Shown here in pieces: positions 22,860 through 37,000 of a stretch of 64,000 nt of DNA. Below the pieces are notes generated by a model, which was given only the letters and a program-made list of their open reading frames with translations, made no database searches and was not told the origin of the DNA. Source of the DNA: Symsagittifera roscoffensis (taxonomy: Eukaryota; Xenacoelomorpha; Acoela; Convolutidae); NCBI RefSeq assembly GCF_963678635.1, contig NC_087062.1, forward strand, positions 65,906,647 to 65,970,646. Direction: 5' to 3'. The stretch's first letter is position 1. Every line of letters starts with the position of its first letter. The position numbers and the translations under genes are program-made.

Positions 22860-23665
22860 TGATAATTTCCGGACAAATCTATATTTCAAGAAGTCTGAAA
22901 CGTTTCTGCAGTAGATTGATAAACATTATACATTTCAGAAATAGGCAGCAGGCTAATTTCTGCGGCACGATGAAAAAAGAAATCGCACCTAAAAGCACAG
23001 TAATAGAAATGCGGCTATAAGTCGTATAGAACAGAAAACCTTCAATGAGCGCAGGGCCTCAGTTAAGCTCATTTTACCATTTTCCCGGTAGTCAAAATGG
23101 CAATTGCATCAATTAAAAATGTAAATCCATTTAAGCGCAGACGCAAATCGGAGCTTCGCATCACTAGCGGAGCATAAACATAAGGCCAACGTTCTAAAGA
23201 ATAATTGGAAAAGTCGAAAAAACTTCTACACACTTCCAAAAATGTAGAAACAATTAATGGAAAAGGTTTCGAACAAAACATTAGCTCATTTTCGCTGACT
23301 TGCTGAATTAAAAAATCTTGGATTCAAGACAATTAAAGCTCAACTTTTTAGGATTTTTTTCGATGATTGCGTCAAGGTAAGGAATTTACAACCAGGTTGA
23401 GTCTCTTTTAATAATTAAATACCAAAAACTGTACGCTGCAACACCTAAAAATGAAAACAGTCAGATGTTTTTTTTTTCATTTCGTCAGAAAATAGCCGGT
23501 TTCCAGGACTGTTTTACAAAAGCTGCTGACCAAAAAATTCATCCAAACTCGAATTCAAAATTCATTTCACAGTCTTCAGTAAAAAATAGCATCATAAAAA
23601 GACGACTTTCAAAAACCTCCGACTTTCCATTTTTTCAATTAAAAAAACTAAAAAAAAACAAACTC
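22860..23665. other. Intergenic AT-rich sequence
   Basis: No gene seen. A short repeat fragment with CTTCGCATCACTAGCG near 23150 is related to pieces near 24410, 32575 and 33055. Confidence 0.4.
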
Positions 23666-23669
23666 TAAA

Positions 23670-24220
23670 CCAGGATAGCCGTTTACTAAGCAAGTAGCAT
23701 AAAATGTTCCGACTATAGTCTTAAAAAAACACAATTTTTTTTTCAAATTAGTGTCGCTTTTTCTGGGTGGTGTGTAAAAGGATGTGAACAACAAACTTAA
23801 ATTAGGCATATTCGAAAGTCCGAAAGCCACAGTAAAAAAGGCAAAAGGAATAACACTTTTTTAAGGAAAAATGACTAGAAAATCAAAAAAAATCATGAAA
23901 ATATCTAACAAATTTCACAGAAATTTTGAATTTTTAAGTTTTTGGTTCCAAAATGAGCGTTGAAAAAACTCCTAAAACTGACTTTACTAGCTCAAAATTG
24001 CTTTCTTACTAGTTGTCTGACTTGCTATTTTTACTTGGTGGTTTTAACTGCTCGAAATTAGACGAAAAATCAAAAACTCCAAACCAGTTTTTCTGAACAC
24101 TCAGATATTTTTGGAATTTTTTTGTGGTTCGAGTCACGATTAAAGACCTTCAATATGATATATCACTCAAGCCAGTCCGATGATTATTTGCGGTACACGA
24201 CTTTGCGGGGAAAACAAAAA
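23670..24220 (+). repeat. Dispersed repeat, unclassified, copy 2
   Basis: Diverged copy of 1690-2270 with the same order of landmarks, ending near TATGATATATCACTCAAGCC and a CCGATG segment. No coding potential. Confidence 0.65.
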
Positions 24221-26690
24221 AAAACAGTGAAAAATAAGAAAAAAAACTTAAACACACCCGAATACAAAAGCATCCCCAAAATTGGAACAATAATTTCCAC
24301 CAAGCACTGCTGCAAAAACAATTCACAGGCTATATCTAAGCGTTCGAAGCAATTTTCAGCGAATAAAGACTAGACAAAAAAAGTCATTAAAACACAGAGT
24401 CGAAGTGGAGATTCGCGCCACTAACGATACAACACAAACATAAAAAGTTATGAATAGAAAAAAAAAGCTAGACAGAAAAAATGTCTACACAGAAAAATTC
24501 TTTGAAAATTTTTTTGATTTTAAGCAGAAAAATTATTTGAAAAATTTTACCACTTGCGATGCAACACAAATATAAAAAAGTCAAAAAATTTTAGATGTTG
24601 AAAAAAAAACTAGGTGAACGATAAAAAAAAACAACTACGGGCCCAGCTAAAGCAGCAGGTACGTGTTTGATATTGCATGAATTTGCTAAACTGATGCGGC
24701 ACCAACAATTTAATTTCAAAAATTGGCTTTGCCCAAACCCTTACTTATTTCTCTACTAAAATAAGTCAGAAGAGAAAAAGTTTTTGAGATAACGAATTTT
24801 CCCGAGGAGATAAAAATTCTCTGAAAAAACTAAGGGAGTCACCGCTTCTGCAGAAACAATTATGACAACAGAATTCTTTCAATAGAAATTTTCATCTCAG
24901 ATTTGATTGAGTGAATTAAGGAAATTTCAAAAAACCTAAAAAACGGTCAAAAGTTCTAAAAAACGATCGAAAGACTTTCCAAAATCCATAACTTTTTTAT
25001 GCAACAAGCCTGTTGTGGCCGCTTGAGCAGAGAAGATTCCCACAACCGGGTTTCTTGATTGAAAATAAATCTGAGAATTGGCCCGGTATTTGTCGCATAG
25101 TCAACAAATTTCCAAAAAACTATCGAATTTTCAAAACTTCGACTTGTTTGAAGGCAATAAACTTTTTTCTCAAACAAACTGGGCTTTCAACAAACTGTTC
25201 TTTCGATTTAAACTATATCAGATTTGGCAGGATAGCTATCGAGAGAAGTACAAAAACAGTGAACAAATCAAAAATTTGTCCTTCCGAGAATCATATAGGT
25301 TTGAGTGAAAAATAGGGCGTAGCCGCTTATAGAGAAGGCATTCACGCAACCTATTATTTCGATTGATCCCATAAATTAGGATTTGAGAGGGTAAAACGGG
25401 AAAAAAAACAGTCAAAAAATCAAAATTTTGATTTTTACGAGGAATATAATTTTACCATCGTCTTTTCCTAGCTTCGCACTTTTTGTAATACAGCGCAAAT
25501 AAATCAGGCCAAGCTAGCTGACAAAAAAACGCAAGGCACAAACGCGAGAAAAACCATAGGAAAAAATATCGAATAAACACATCTACCATAGTTTTCATGT
25601 TTGTCACTTTTGAGAAAACAAGTTCAATTGAGAATACAAATCGAGAAACAGAAACAAACTAGCCAGTTTTGCACTAATTCAAAGTCGTAATAGCTAAGTC
25701 CTCAAATTCCGAGTAGACGTCCGTTGATCCGAAAAAAAACAGTGGTCATAACTCATGCAGTTTCAACCAATTTATACCTTCTCCGAAGCAAACATTTATC
25801 TACAAAAGTTTAGTTTCGCTTTTCAAACGCTGCAAAATAAGGCAGCTAATCCGATACATAGAACAGAACAATTTAAGTCAACTTTCCAGTGATAAATGAA
25901 AATGATACTAAATCGGAGCTGGTAAATTTATGACTTGACAAATTTACGGAAACCAAAATGACATTCAATGGTAGTAAAAATTAGTGACTCCAAAACCAAA
26001 GTACAAGATGTGAAAAACAACCGACCAAAAATAAGCGGACGAATGAGATGGACAAACAGCAAAAATTAGCTGTAGAAACTTGATATGCTAATAAAGCAAA
26101 TTGATGAACTCTGAGAACTAAGATTTTACCGGTCCCGGTTGCCAAACGAGGTCTGCTGCGATTATACACCAGTAGCATTGCAGTAGCTGGGCTGCAAATC
26201 AAGTCTTTCAGTTTAGTTTTTTGATGAACTAGTTGTTCACAAGAAAATTTTCTACTACCAATTTGAAAACGCTTGTTAATGAAAAAGTAAAAATGATAAG
26301 AAAACACATTGGACTCAGCGAAACTTCACACCACTTGCGATACAATACAAACATAGCATGACAAAATAATCGACAGAAATAGAGATGAGATTCGTACAAA
26401 TATAATGTTTTCTGGAAACAACTAAAAAATGTTATACCTTTGTCTTGAATGAAGTTCCTTTCAAGTAAATATGCAAGAAGGACAGATTCAGCAAATAAAA
26501 TTATAGTGAGATTAAGATTGTGAGCTTAAATCAAAGTCTAACCGGTGAAACATAAAATTGAGCATGAATTTAATTTTTTCCTGAATGTATGAACTAACTA
26601 AGTAAATAAACATGACCTAAAAAAAGTAAAACTAACACTTCAAAATAAAAAACCAAAACTAAATTGATTTATAAGTTTTTGTTTCCGATT
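24221..26690. other. Intergenic AT-rich sequence
   Basis: No gene, RNA or complete repeat that I can support. Many A/T homopolymers and small repeat fragments. Confidence 0.4.
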
Positions 26691-26691
26691 A

Positions 26692-27421
26692 CAGTGCTGA
26701 TTTAAATTAACCGGGCAAAACGCGTTAAACTTGAAATTTAAAACACGTTTTTCTCAAATTGGGTTGAGTTTAGGTGAAAACTTATGAAGACAAAACTTGC
26801 TTAAAATTTTAGCAGAATTAATATGGTGTAATTTGTTTTGCGAAATTCGGGCCCAAAATTTTACCCCAAAAATGGGTCATTTTGGCTTTTCTTAGTTAAT
26901 CAAAAATTAAGCCAAAAATACCCAGTCGATCACAGACATGATTATATCAAAGTGAGCCCCTTACGTAGCCCAACAAACTTTAAGAATAGTATAATCTCCA
27001 ATACATTGTATAAGTTAATTTATTTTTGTTTGATAGACAAAAAAAGTTCGTTTTTACATAAAATACCAACGTTTTATTTAAAAACAATTTTTAAATGATT
27101 TGCAATTTTTTTTGGAGAAAATACCCTTCTTAAATATTGTTGGCCTACGTAAGGGGCTCACTTTGATATAATTATGTCTGTGATCGACCGGGTATTTTTG
27201 GCGTAATTTTTCATCAACTAAGAAAAGCCAAAATTACTCATTTTTGGGGTAAAATTTTGGGTCCGAATTTCTCAAAACAAATTACACCATATTAATTCTG
27301 CTAAGAGTTTAAGCAAGTTTTGTCTTCATAAGTTTTCACCTAAACTCAAACCAATTTGAGAAAAACGCGTTTTAAATTTCAAGCTTAGCTCGTTTTGTCC
27401 GGTTAATTTAAATCAGCACTG
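26692..27421. mobile_element. Fold-back element with TA target site, copy 2
   Basis: 730 bp, same family as 15347-16077. It begins CAGTGCTGATTTAAATTA, ends in its complement, and is flanked by TA. The arms share ACCCCAAAAATGGGTCATTTT and the CTTACGTAG segment with copy 1 but differ by many substitutions, so the two are not a recent pair. Confidence 0.9.
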
Positions 27422-27893
27422 TATCACCATAAAAAAGTGAAATCAACATAAAGTTCTTAACTTGAACATTCTTTTAAGATTGAAACATTTTCAAAAAAAT
27501 TACATAAACTGAGAATAACAGGAAAAGCCTCAATTTGCAAACACAAGTCAAAAAATAACTTTATACACAACTAAAAAAGCAAGAAAATGCAGAAAAAATG
27601 TCTTGAACATCAACCTTACAATATCCTAACTTACTTTTACACTAACTATATCCTAAGCGGATATAACTGAAACATAATGCTTTCGTTTTCGTTTGGGATT
27701 TAACTTTTCATAATTTCGAATCGACCTAGTCATGTCTAAATTTCTCGCGACAACTGAAAATCAGAAGTCGAAAACAGAAAAACGGAATTGAAAATTTTGC
27801 TACAATACATTGAAAACGCACAAACATTTTGTACACGTACAAAATAAAGAATAAATGTACAAAAAACAAATGAAAGAACATTATAATGTCTAC

Positions 27894-27899
27894 TTTATT
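27894..27899 (-). promoter_or_regulatory. Candidate polyadenylation signal of the TMEM39 gene
   Basis: AATAAA on the minus strand, about 145 bases past the TAA stop at 28042-28044, in an AT-rich 3' flank. Confidence 0.4.
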
Positions 27900-28041
27900 A
27901 TCAATAGCATAGATGAATAGTTGAGCAGCTCATTAGATAATTTTTAGGAAGAAATTTTCAGTTTACTTTTAACAAGAATACCGAGAGGCTATGCTACTGG
28001 AGAAGCGCTATGCCAGAAACTCATCATATTAGCAACTATTT

Positions 28042-31000
28042 TTAGCTGTTATTGTTGTTTGTGGAGTATAAACTGCGCATAAGAAAGTGGTCTCGCATAA
28101 GATGGAATAAGACGTAGTGGTTGATAAACATAGTAATTGCCAAGGTCACAGTCTCGTTCCAGTGGGAGTAGCAGAACAGAAGCAGACACAGCTGGCCCAA
28201 GATGGCAGACACGTGAACAAACAACACAGCCGAATGCACGGACAACGGGTGTGCGAACATCATCTATGAAAACAACTTATCCAATTACATTAAATTGAAA
28301 TCACTAAAGCAAACTGCAATCCTCGAATTAGGACACAGAGACAAGGAAAATTTCGATAATCTTGTCAAATAACTGAGACTAAAATCTAACCAGCAGTTCA
28401 ATCTTTAAGCGTCATTTCAGCTCTGGCTTCTGATTTAAACTTTAAAAACTTCAGGTAAGACGAGATGAGGAGCGCTTAGTGGCATCATATCAAACTCTTA
28501 ATTAGAACCTAAATCAGAAGCCAGAATTGGCTGAAATGGATAGGTGAGGCGGTACATGAGGTGCGGCTAAAAAGACCCTACACAATACTTACCACGGCAT
28601 CTTAGGAGGTGATGACAACAAATGAAACCTTTTTCAACGAACAGTGGCGCACTTACGTAGAATTTTGCATGCTGACTGTTCGCAGGCTCTGCAGCTGGGA
28701 AGTTACTGGCTGCACAATATATCCTATTCCCGTATATCACCATGGCTCCCTTTTCAACTGTACCCGAAGGAGACCACCTAAAATAGAAGTTCAACAATCA
28801 AATAAGGTTGCGAAACCTAGGAATTAGGGCAAAAAAGAGCAGATGGTTGCTGAAGCAAAGAAAGTTCCAACCCCTTGCTGTAGCAAAACATTACTAAGAA
28901 CATAGAAGGTTGGAAAAGTTTTAAAGCACGGAAACCAAAAAAAAAATTGATTGAAAAATAATCGAAAAATAATAACATATTCAAGCTCTTTGAATTTCAA
29001 GAAAAATTTATAATTGAGAGTTTATTAGCAAAAAAAATAAAAAACTGGATCATTGGACAAACTTTTTAGACCAATGAAAAATCTAAAAACCACAATCCAT
29101 TTTCGAAACTAAAAGTCATTCTCATCTTTTCGCGCGATTTTCGTTTCATAGTTGAAAAGCTGTTAACCTTGCTTTAAGCAAATGAATTTGAATTGAACTC
29201 AAAATTAGCATAGATATCTAAGTGCATTGATAAATGCACTAATATGAATGAATTAACTTTTTTTTTGTTTTCAGAGCATGGAAGCATTTTTCCTGAAAAA
29301 AAAAACAGAATTATCAAGACCCATGTAAATGAAAATCACTTCGTTATTTTACACCTTGAAATCACAGCCAACACAGCAAAAACTGATAACAAAACTAATT
29401 TGGTCATTCTACTACAGTTTTCTTCAAAAACAAAAAATTTAATCGGCTTTTTTGTTGTTTTTTTATTACCAAGAATGAGCTAATTGAAGCTTAAATAAAA
29501 GCTTTTCGTGCTATTATAACACCTATAATAACCTAAATAATAGCCGAAAATAGCTCGACCAAAAAGCTCAAAATTCAAACTATTTTTTTCGACGCTGAAA
29601 AAACGTTTTTTAAACTTTAAAGTCGATTGATTCAGAAGAACTGAAACGGGTTCAAATAAATAACAATCAACCCACTCTGATATTTAATTGTGCGGTTGCT
29701 TTTGTGTGGAAGCAAAAAAAACTTGAAAATACATGAAGTTCCTCGCCATTTTTAGTGGTCGCAAGAAAAATTACTTATTTAACTTTTTCGATGCACATTG
29801 AATTATTTCTTCTCTGACTGAAAAGCCATTTTCTTAACTAATAAGAAAAAAACAAATGACGAACTCTACAGTCATTTGAAAATTTAAAATGCATTAACTT
29901 TTTACTATTCAAATGTCAAAGCACATGCTATCAAAAAGCCGTAAAGTGCCCCGAAAAAGGCACCAAAATTTGCAACTAGGGTAGAAAAAAGAATAGTCGT
30001 AGTATAGCACTAATGCTCACTAGGGTTCGCTAGTGTAAATAAGAACGACTGTCAATTGAAATTATTCAAATCAGAAGAGAAATCCAAGCTTTAGAAATTA
30101 TGTCAACAAAAAGAACGGACGAGGGAAGTTCGAGAATTCAATTTTTCCCAAAAAATTGAACATACTGAAAAAAAAAGGTCCGATCGGGAATCGAACTCTG
30201 GACCTCAGGGTATAAAGGCGCTCGCGTCACCTCAAGACCAAATGAAGAGGATTCTGGAAAATATTTCGGTAAAATAATGAAGCAAGTTATTCAAGCAAGT
30301 TATTCTCGACTTCAAGTCGCTTGCTCGTTCCTGATTACAGGTCACATTTCAAAGTACAAAAAATTTCTAAGTATCTTTGCAAGGTTTAACAATCGTATGT
30401 TAGCCCGAAGAAAGCATGGAAAGTCGTAAAACTCCAGTCAAAACTTTAAAATTAAATGTCGAATTTCAATTTGAATAAGTTTAATTTGAAGAAAACACGA
30501 CACGACTAACAATTCCGAGCGTTAAATTAGAATTAAGACGAAACTTACCAAGCAGCAACTTAGCCAACAATGCTTAGGCAGACGCACAATTAGCCAAAAA
30601 AAAATGGAATAAACTTGATACCGCAAAAAAATTGCATTCTAAAATGATGTTATAATCTGAATCTTCAAGTACATGATGCGGGATCATCAGCGACAAAAAC
30701 TCAGAGATACGATAGTCCGAATTGAATTATTAAACCGCTGAAAAATTAAAGTTGGCAAAAAGAACAGGTCCCGTCCCGCCCGGAATCGACCCCCAAGCAT
30801 TTCTCCGCGCACGCATGAGCAAAAGTTCTGTGCCAAATGAGCATCGTTCTACAAGGCGAATACATTATTACGAAGCAAGTTTTAAATTTATTATTTAGGG
30901 AGTTCAAGAATGTACCTTCTTACGTGCAAATTATGTGAACATAGTTCTTACAGGAAAAAGTCAAGTGGCCGGGTGCAATACCCTTGCTAATCGCAAAAGT

Positions 31001-34000
31001 AAACAACACTATAATTAAATATCAAAGTCTCGCGTACTCAGTGAAGCCTGCTTTGCGTGCTTGTAGTGCCATATCCTTGTCTGCTTTGCCAGTAAATTGC
31101 AAGAAGTCTGGGATCACAACCTGGAAAAGAATCGAGAAAAAGGATGGATCAGTCTGTGCTAAGTCCTGCTGGTCCCCTTCCCTTCGATATCCCGTAGAAG
31201 CCGCCAATGAACAAATTGAGCTGTGATTCCCCTTGGACTTAACACTATTTTCTTCGAATAACCTCCATATTCCCAGGTGCAGTGCACAAGAGTATAGCTC
31301 ATTGAAGTAATTTGCGGGCATGAAATGGAGGAACAGCAGCATCATTGTTGTCTCGAAGAAGAAAACTGCTTCTAATAGAATCCATGTCAGATCGTAGATC
31401 AGATTCTCCTGCATAAAAACTCCATGTTTATCAATGCATTAAAAAGTTTCTTAGTATATCCAGATTGGGCTTGCTAATTCAACTCCACCCGAAAAATACT
31501 GTGATCAAAGCTAGCTACTTCACGGTCTTTTTTCCACTTAATTTAAGCTTTTCGCAAATGCTTCAATCTCTGAAGTTTAACTTTAAAAAAGTGAAGTTCA
31601 AATCACAGAAATTTTCTTCGTATGACGCATTCGTGATCGCAAAAGAAAACGGGATAATAAAAGCAAAATTTAACAAGAAAAAATATCTCACTGGAATTAG
31701 CACAATTGGAATGAGTCCAATATAATATGTGTATAATGCTGACAGAGCGACAATCAATTGGAATTTGGCCCAGCTGTCGCTCCAAAACACCTTAGCCTCA
31801 CTACGTATGTGTTTCGTGTCTGAATTGCACACATGTCGCATACCAAATATCGTGTAGCTGAAAAAAAGAATTGTCAGGAAAAAATAATTCCTCAAAATTT
31901 TCTTTAATGAATTGAAAAAATTATCCACCTGTCGATCTTCGGAGAGTTTTCAATTTGTGAGAGTATTTTGCTCGTGGTACTAGCATTGCCCTGCAGAATT
32001 GCACTGATTGTTGACTTGAACAAGACGCCCAACACCAATCTAATAGATTACATAATTCGATACTAGTAGTTTACTGTTGAATTACTCAAAAAAGAATCGT
32101 TAACACATGAACTCTTTCAAAACCAAGTAAAATTTTTCTTTTCAACCAACTATTTCCTATAATATAGACATCACAAAAAGTTCAATTTAAGAGGTAGTTT
32201 GCTACGTACGTGTAATCAATGCACTCACGGATAGACAAGGAAAAGAGATTGCCATATTTTCTGTGCCCGAACCAGTTCTAGAATGCAGAATGAAAGACAT
32301 AAGGCGATGATTACAGGCAGCAACAGTAAGGCCAAGCATTGGACCCACGGGCTGTCGATGAATTTTTCGTCGCACGCAATGGACAACTGCAATAGAAAAG
32401 ACTGAAATTATAATCAAGATTGAATTCCAGCAAGGTACTTGACCAAATGTTTAATTAATTCGCGAAGGCCACAAAGCGATTAATCGAGACCAAGTATTAC
32501 CATCGACCAACTATTGACAGCCATAGAGCGACTAACTGAGACCAAAAATTACATAGGGGCGAAGCGGAGTTTCGCATCACTTGCTATACAACGCAAGCGC
32601 AGCATTGCAAGCTAGCGATTAGAAAATGAGACGAAAACTACGAAGTCGATAAACTCTTGGGAAAATGAAAACAATTTCAGACAAACAGTCAAAAAACACA
32701 ACCACCAGTGTTAAATAAGCTTTTAGTATTTATCGAGCGGCCACTAAGCCGGCAACAACGAGGTAGACGCCCATTGAGCAGAAAACAAAAAAAAACGCCA
32801 TAAAAAATTGTTGTCATAAAAAACTTAAAAATTTTGAAATCTAGCAAAAAAACTGCCTGAATTTGGGGAAAAATCATCATTTTTTGCCTTCGACGCGACA
32901 CAAAATACCATAAAAAAGCAATTAAAAACATCAGCCGAAACCATTTAGGCCGAAAACTTTTAAGCGAAACAAAAAGGAAAACTAAGAAAAATACACAAAG
33001 TCAGGGCTTTTAATTTTACAAATAACAGGAGCAATGTAGAACACAGAGGCAAAGCCGTGCTTTGCATCACTTGCAATGCAATACAAAACATCCACTAAAT
33101 CGAAACAAAAATCGGAAAAAAAATCTGAAATACCGAAACCTTATCAAAACGATTTTTAAAAAGTATCAAAAAGTCACAACAAGATAATACAAGGTAAACA
33201 CAGAATCAGAAAAAAATTCACCAAGCTGTAAACCAACCAAAAATACCTGAGAGAAAACCATTTAAGCCGAAAAAAATTTAAAAAAAAAACTAAGAATCAA
33301 AAAAAAAAGTTTTATCCACCCATTCGCCTCAAAACACTCAAGCACACAAAACCTTTTTTTGGTCATCAAACGACAAAACATGAGGCCAATAGGCCGATAT
33401 AAAATAGACCGAAACTTAACAACCCAAGAAAAAAAGAAAAAAAAATACGAAATTGAAAAAACCAATAAAAAGTTGTTAAAGCCCCATCCCCTTCAATACA
33501 CACGCAAAAATTTTTTCGCTCATTTAACGACAACATAAGAGGTCAACAAGCCGAAACTAATTAAGCTGAGAAGAAACAAGTAAAAAACTAGCCAATCGAA
33601 GATTGGAAAAGAGTAAAGAACACAAGTAAATATTTAAAAAAAACACTGATTTCTTCAAAAAAAAACACAATATTCGAATTTCAAAGTAAAAAATGGCTGC
33701 CTTTTAAGCTCTTCGAATTTCTAGAAAAATTTATAATTGGCGCATTTTTGACAACCTGAACCCAAAATTGTTTTTGCATATTAAAGGTTCCAATATGAGG
33801 CCAATAAGCCGGAACTCATTTAACCGCGAGAAAAAGAAAGGAAATTTTTTTTAATGAAAATTAAAAAAATTGGCAAAATTACAACCAAAATAAAAAGCAA
33901 AATTCGAAAAGGAGGGATGGTAGCATGCTCAAAGTATGTCTGCTGCAGTTTCCACCAGAGAGACGACTGCTGCAGTTCAAGTTGCAACGTGCTGAAAATG

Positions 34001-37000
34001 GGTATCTTGAAATTGGAGATCATCCTGTCGACAGGTTGTAAACGGAAAAAAATCTAGTACCCGATTGCAATACCCTTGCTTATGGCAAGGGTAAACACTT
34101 GCATCTACGACGAAATATTCTGACAGCACAAAAAATTACCCGATGTGGCAAGAAAGTCGACAGAACAAGCTGACAAATGATAGTCCGACAATTCACTCTC
34201 GGAAAAAAATTTCAATTTCATACTGACTAAGAAAAACCAAGTCCGGCCAGGACTCGATCCCCAAACCTTAGGAAATTGTTTACAGAAAAAATTCTAGTTC
34301 CCGATTACAAGAAACTTCCTTTGGCAAAAGTAAACATCGAAATCGAAATGCGTTAAAACCAAAAAAAAAAACTAAAAAACATACCGATATTTAGAATTAT
34401 TCCAGCCAGTACAATTTTTGCAAAAATTAACTTGTATAATTGCAACTGAGGGAAAGAGTGCAATCAGGCTGTCACTGTTGCCTCTTCTTTTTTTGCTTGG
34501 TTTAAGGAGCAAGAAAAGTCTTCCGATTTGCTAGCTCAGTGGAATGATAGATGATTTCAACGAAATGCTTATTAGATTTGTTAAGGAAGCAAGGCCTCTA
34601 TTTTCGAGGCGATGGAGATGAATAGTTGTCGTTATCAGCGTCCTGTTTTCCCTTTCTTGCTTGCTTTAATTGCGTTTTCAATGACCGATGTCCCTAAAAA
34701 TGTTATTTCGTGGTTGAGTTTTTGAATGTCTAGTCGTGCTGCCTTTGGTTTCAATTGTTGATAACGGATGCTGGCTATATTAAGGGTTAAAGCGCATGAG
34801 TTGGTCTGATGAGTTCCCTGCAGTGTTACCAGATATTGATTTTACAGTCTTGCAGAAAACGAGACTTAAGCTTCGATAGTCCCGAGGGATGACAATTCAA
34901 TCCATTAATCGCGCTTTTGTTTATTACAATGTCATTGATCAGCAAGACTAATTGTGATTCACCAGGCTAGTTGTAATGGAGTTCGCCCAATTTTTGGGAT
35001 AAATTAGCAGCTTGGGTGAAAAAATTAAGTTGGAATTTTTTGATGCAGCACTAGAATGTGCCAATTCGCAGCCTTTATAATTCTTTGAAATATAGCTCCT
35101 CCTTGAAGCAATTTTTGCGAGGTTCACAATTCTCAATTCTCATCTCAAGCTAAATCAGTCGATTACCAGAATCCTTGCCAATCTGCAATTCAGAAATTTA
35201 CGAATGTTCTATTGGATATACTTTTTGAGTTAACATCACAGTTGAGTTCTAATTGGACTGATTGATGGTCTACTCCGAGGCAAGGCGCAGTCGACCATTT
35301 GAAACTCAATGCTAAGGAGAAGCTGTCTAAGCTGACATCTGGATGATGTGCATTGAAGTCATTAATCAATATTGAATCCTTGGTTTTGAGGAGTGGACTG
35401 ATTGGAGAGTAAGGGTTAAACCTGTACAGCAAGAGTTCGGGGATTTAAATATTGGTAATGTTAGTGTGCGAATCGCCTGACAAGATTTTGATTCAATCAA
35501 TTCGAATGCGTCGATTATTCATTTTTACTTTTAGATAATGGTAATCGATGTTGTTTTAGTCGAGAATGCTAAACCGCCACCTTTCTTCCGGATAGTTCTC
35601 GATTTCTGCTAAAGAAGGCTGTGGTGGTATGCATACCGAGTCGTTGGCTTAGTTAATTTCTCGAATGGCTTTCACTGAATTGTGTTGTGTGGGTCTTTTT
35701 TTTTCTTCCTAAAACCATGTTAGTGGTTGGCAACTCAGTGGTTTCGGCGGGGAAATTAGGTTTGATCTTTTGATTCAGCCGTGAAAAGTTCTATTTAGCA
35801 GCCTTTATGATTTTTCGGAATGTAGCTTCTCCTTGAGGCAATGATTTGGTGTGCTTTTCTCGAAAACATTTTCGGTCGATTCCCTTTATGAATATTCTAT
35901 TGCTTCATGGTCCGATCCTAGACAAGAGGCAGTAGTTCAGTTAATAATGATTGCTAAAGAGGGGCTAGTTAGGTTTATAATTGACGCGCTTTCATTATTA
36001 ATCAGTCATCCGTTAGCTCCAAGACCCAGTGTGAATGATGTGCATTGAAGTCACCCAGATTAATGGGTCCTCAAAATAGAGTTAAGTGATTGATGGTATG
36101 TAACCTGATATGCAGCTTGAGCTGCGAGTAAAATATATTGATTAGGTCAAAGTGTGAATCGCCCGGCTTGACTTTATTTTAATTCCGTCCATTTCAATAT
36201 ATAGAGGCACTTAGCATAGTAGTAAGGCGTGCACTTCGAAATCGTCAGATCGTGTATTCGATCCCATGCCATGGCTATGATAGTGTGAGGACGAGCTCTC
36301 ACTTGACCTTTAGCTTCAGGTCTACCACAGCCTGAACAATTTCGGCTGCAATAGTGGTACCACGTGAAAGTTCTAGACGCAAAAAAGACGGTCTTGAGTC
36401 GCAAAACAATAGCTTCGTTCACCAAAATAACGGTCTGGAATGTGGTGAGATAATACAAATGGACTATCCTCGACAAGATTGTTAAGGCCTACTGATAGCG
36501 ATTCTCAGATAGATCCTTTGCGATTCGCAGGAACTACATTCCATCATTAAAAAATTTAGGTAATTCGTTTCTGCTGTTAAATATTGGTTTAAAACTTTTG
36601 ATATTTAACCAGGACTGCTTAACTGCCACTTTTCTTTTTAGATAAATGTCAATTTTTGATAATTAAAAGGAAGGCTGGGGTGGTGTAGATATTGAAATGG
36701 TGGTCAGGCTCAAATAACACGTGGAGCAGACGCAGATCGCGGTTGCTTTCTACACCGGCTTTGATGCTCATGGTTCCGTTAATTGTACCACGAGGATCGT
36801 AAACGAACGAAGAGGCTGGTTTTACCCGTTCCTACTGCAAAATCAAGAGTTGGCGGAGCATCACTAATTGCCTTCAAACTATCTAATAATAAAACTATGT
36901 AAATCAACCGGGTCGTCCAGAGAGCAAAATTATATACAAAGACACAGAGACAAATCTTCGCTTCGCAAACACTAGAAAGAACACAAAAAGCAGCTCTATA

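Noticed and set aside
36202-36270. Possible functional tRNA gene
   Set aside because: A- and B-box-like parts are present, but I could not fold a full cloverleaf by eye, and it occurs with a fixed non-tRNA body in each unit. It fits a SINE better.
36174-36476. 100-codon minus frame repeated in all three tandem units (also 38948-39250 and 41026-41328)
   Set aside because: It lies across a tRNA-like SINE core on the opposite strand. Conservation between units reflects recent duplication, not selection.
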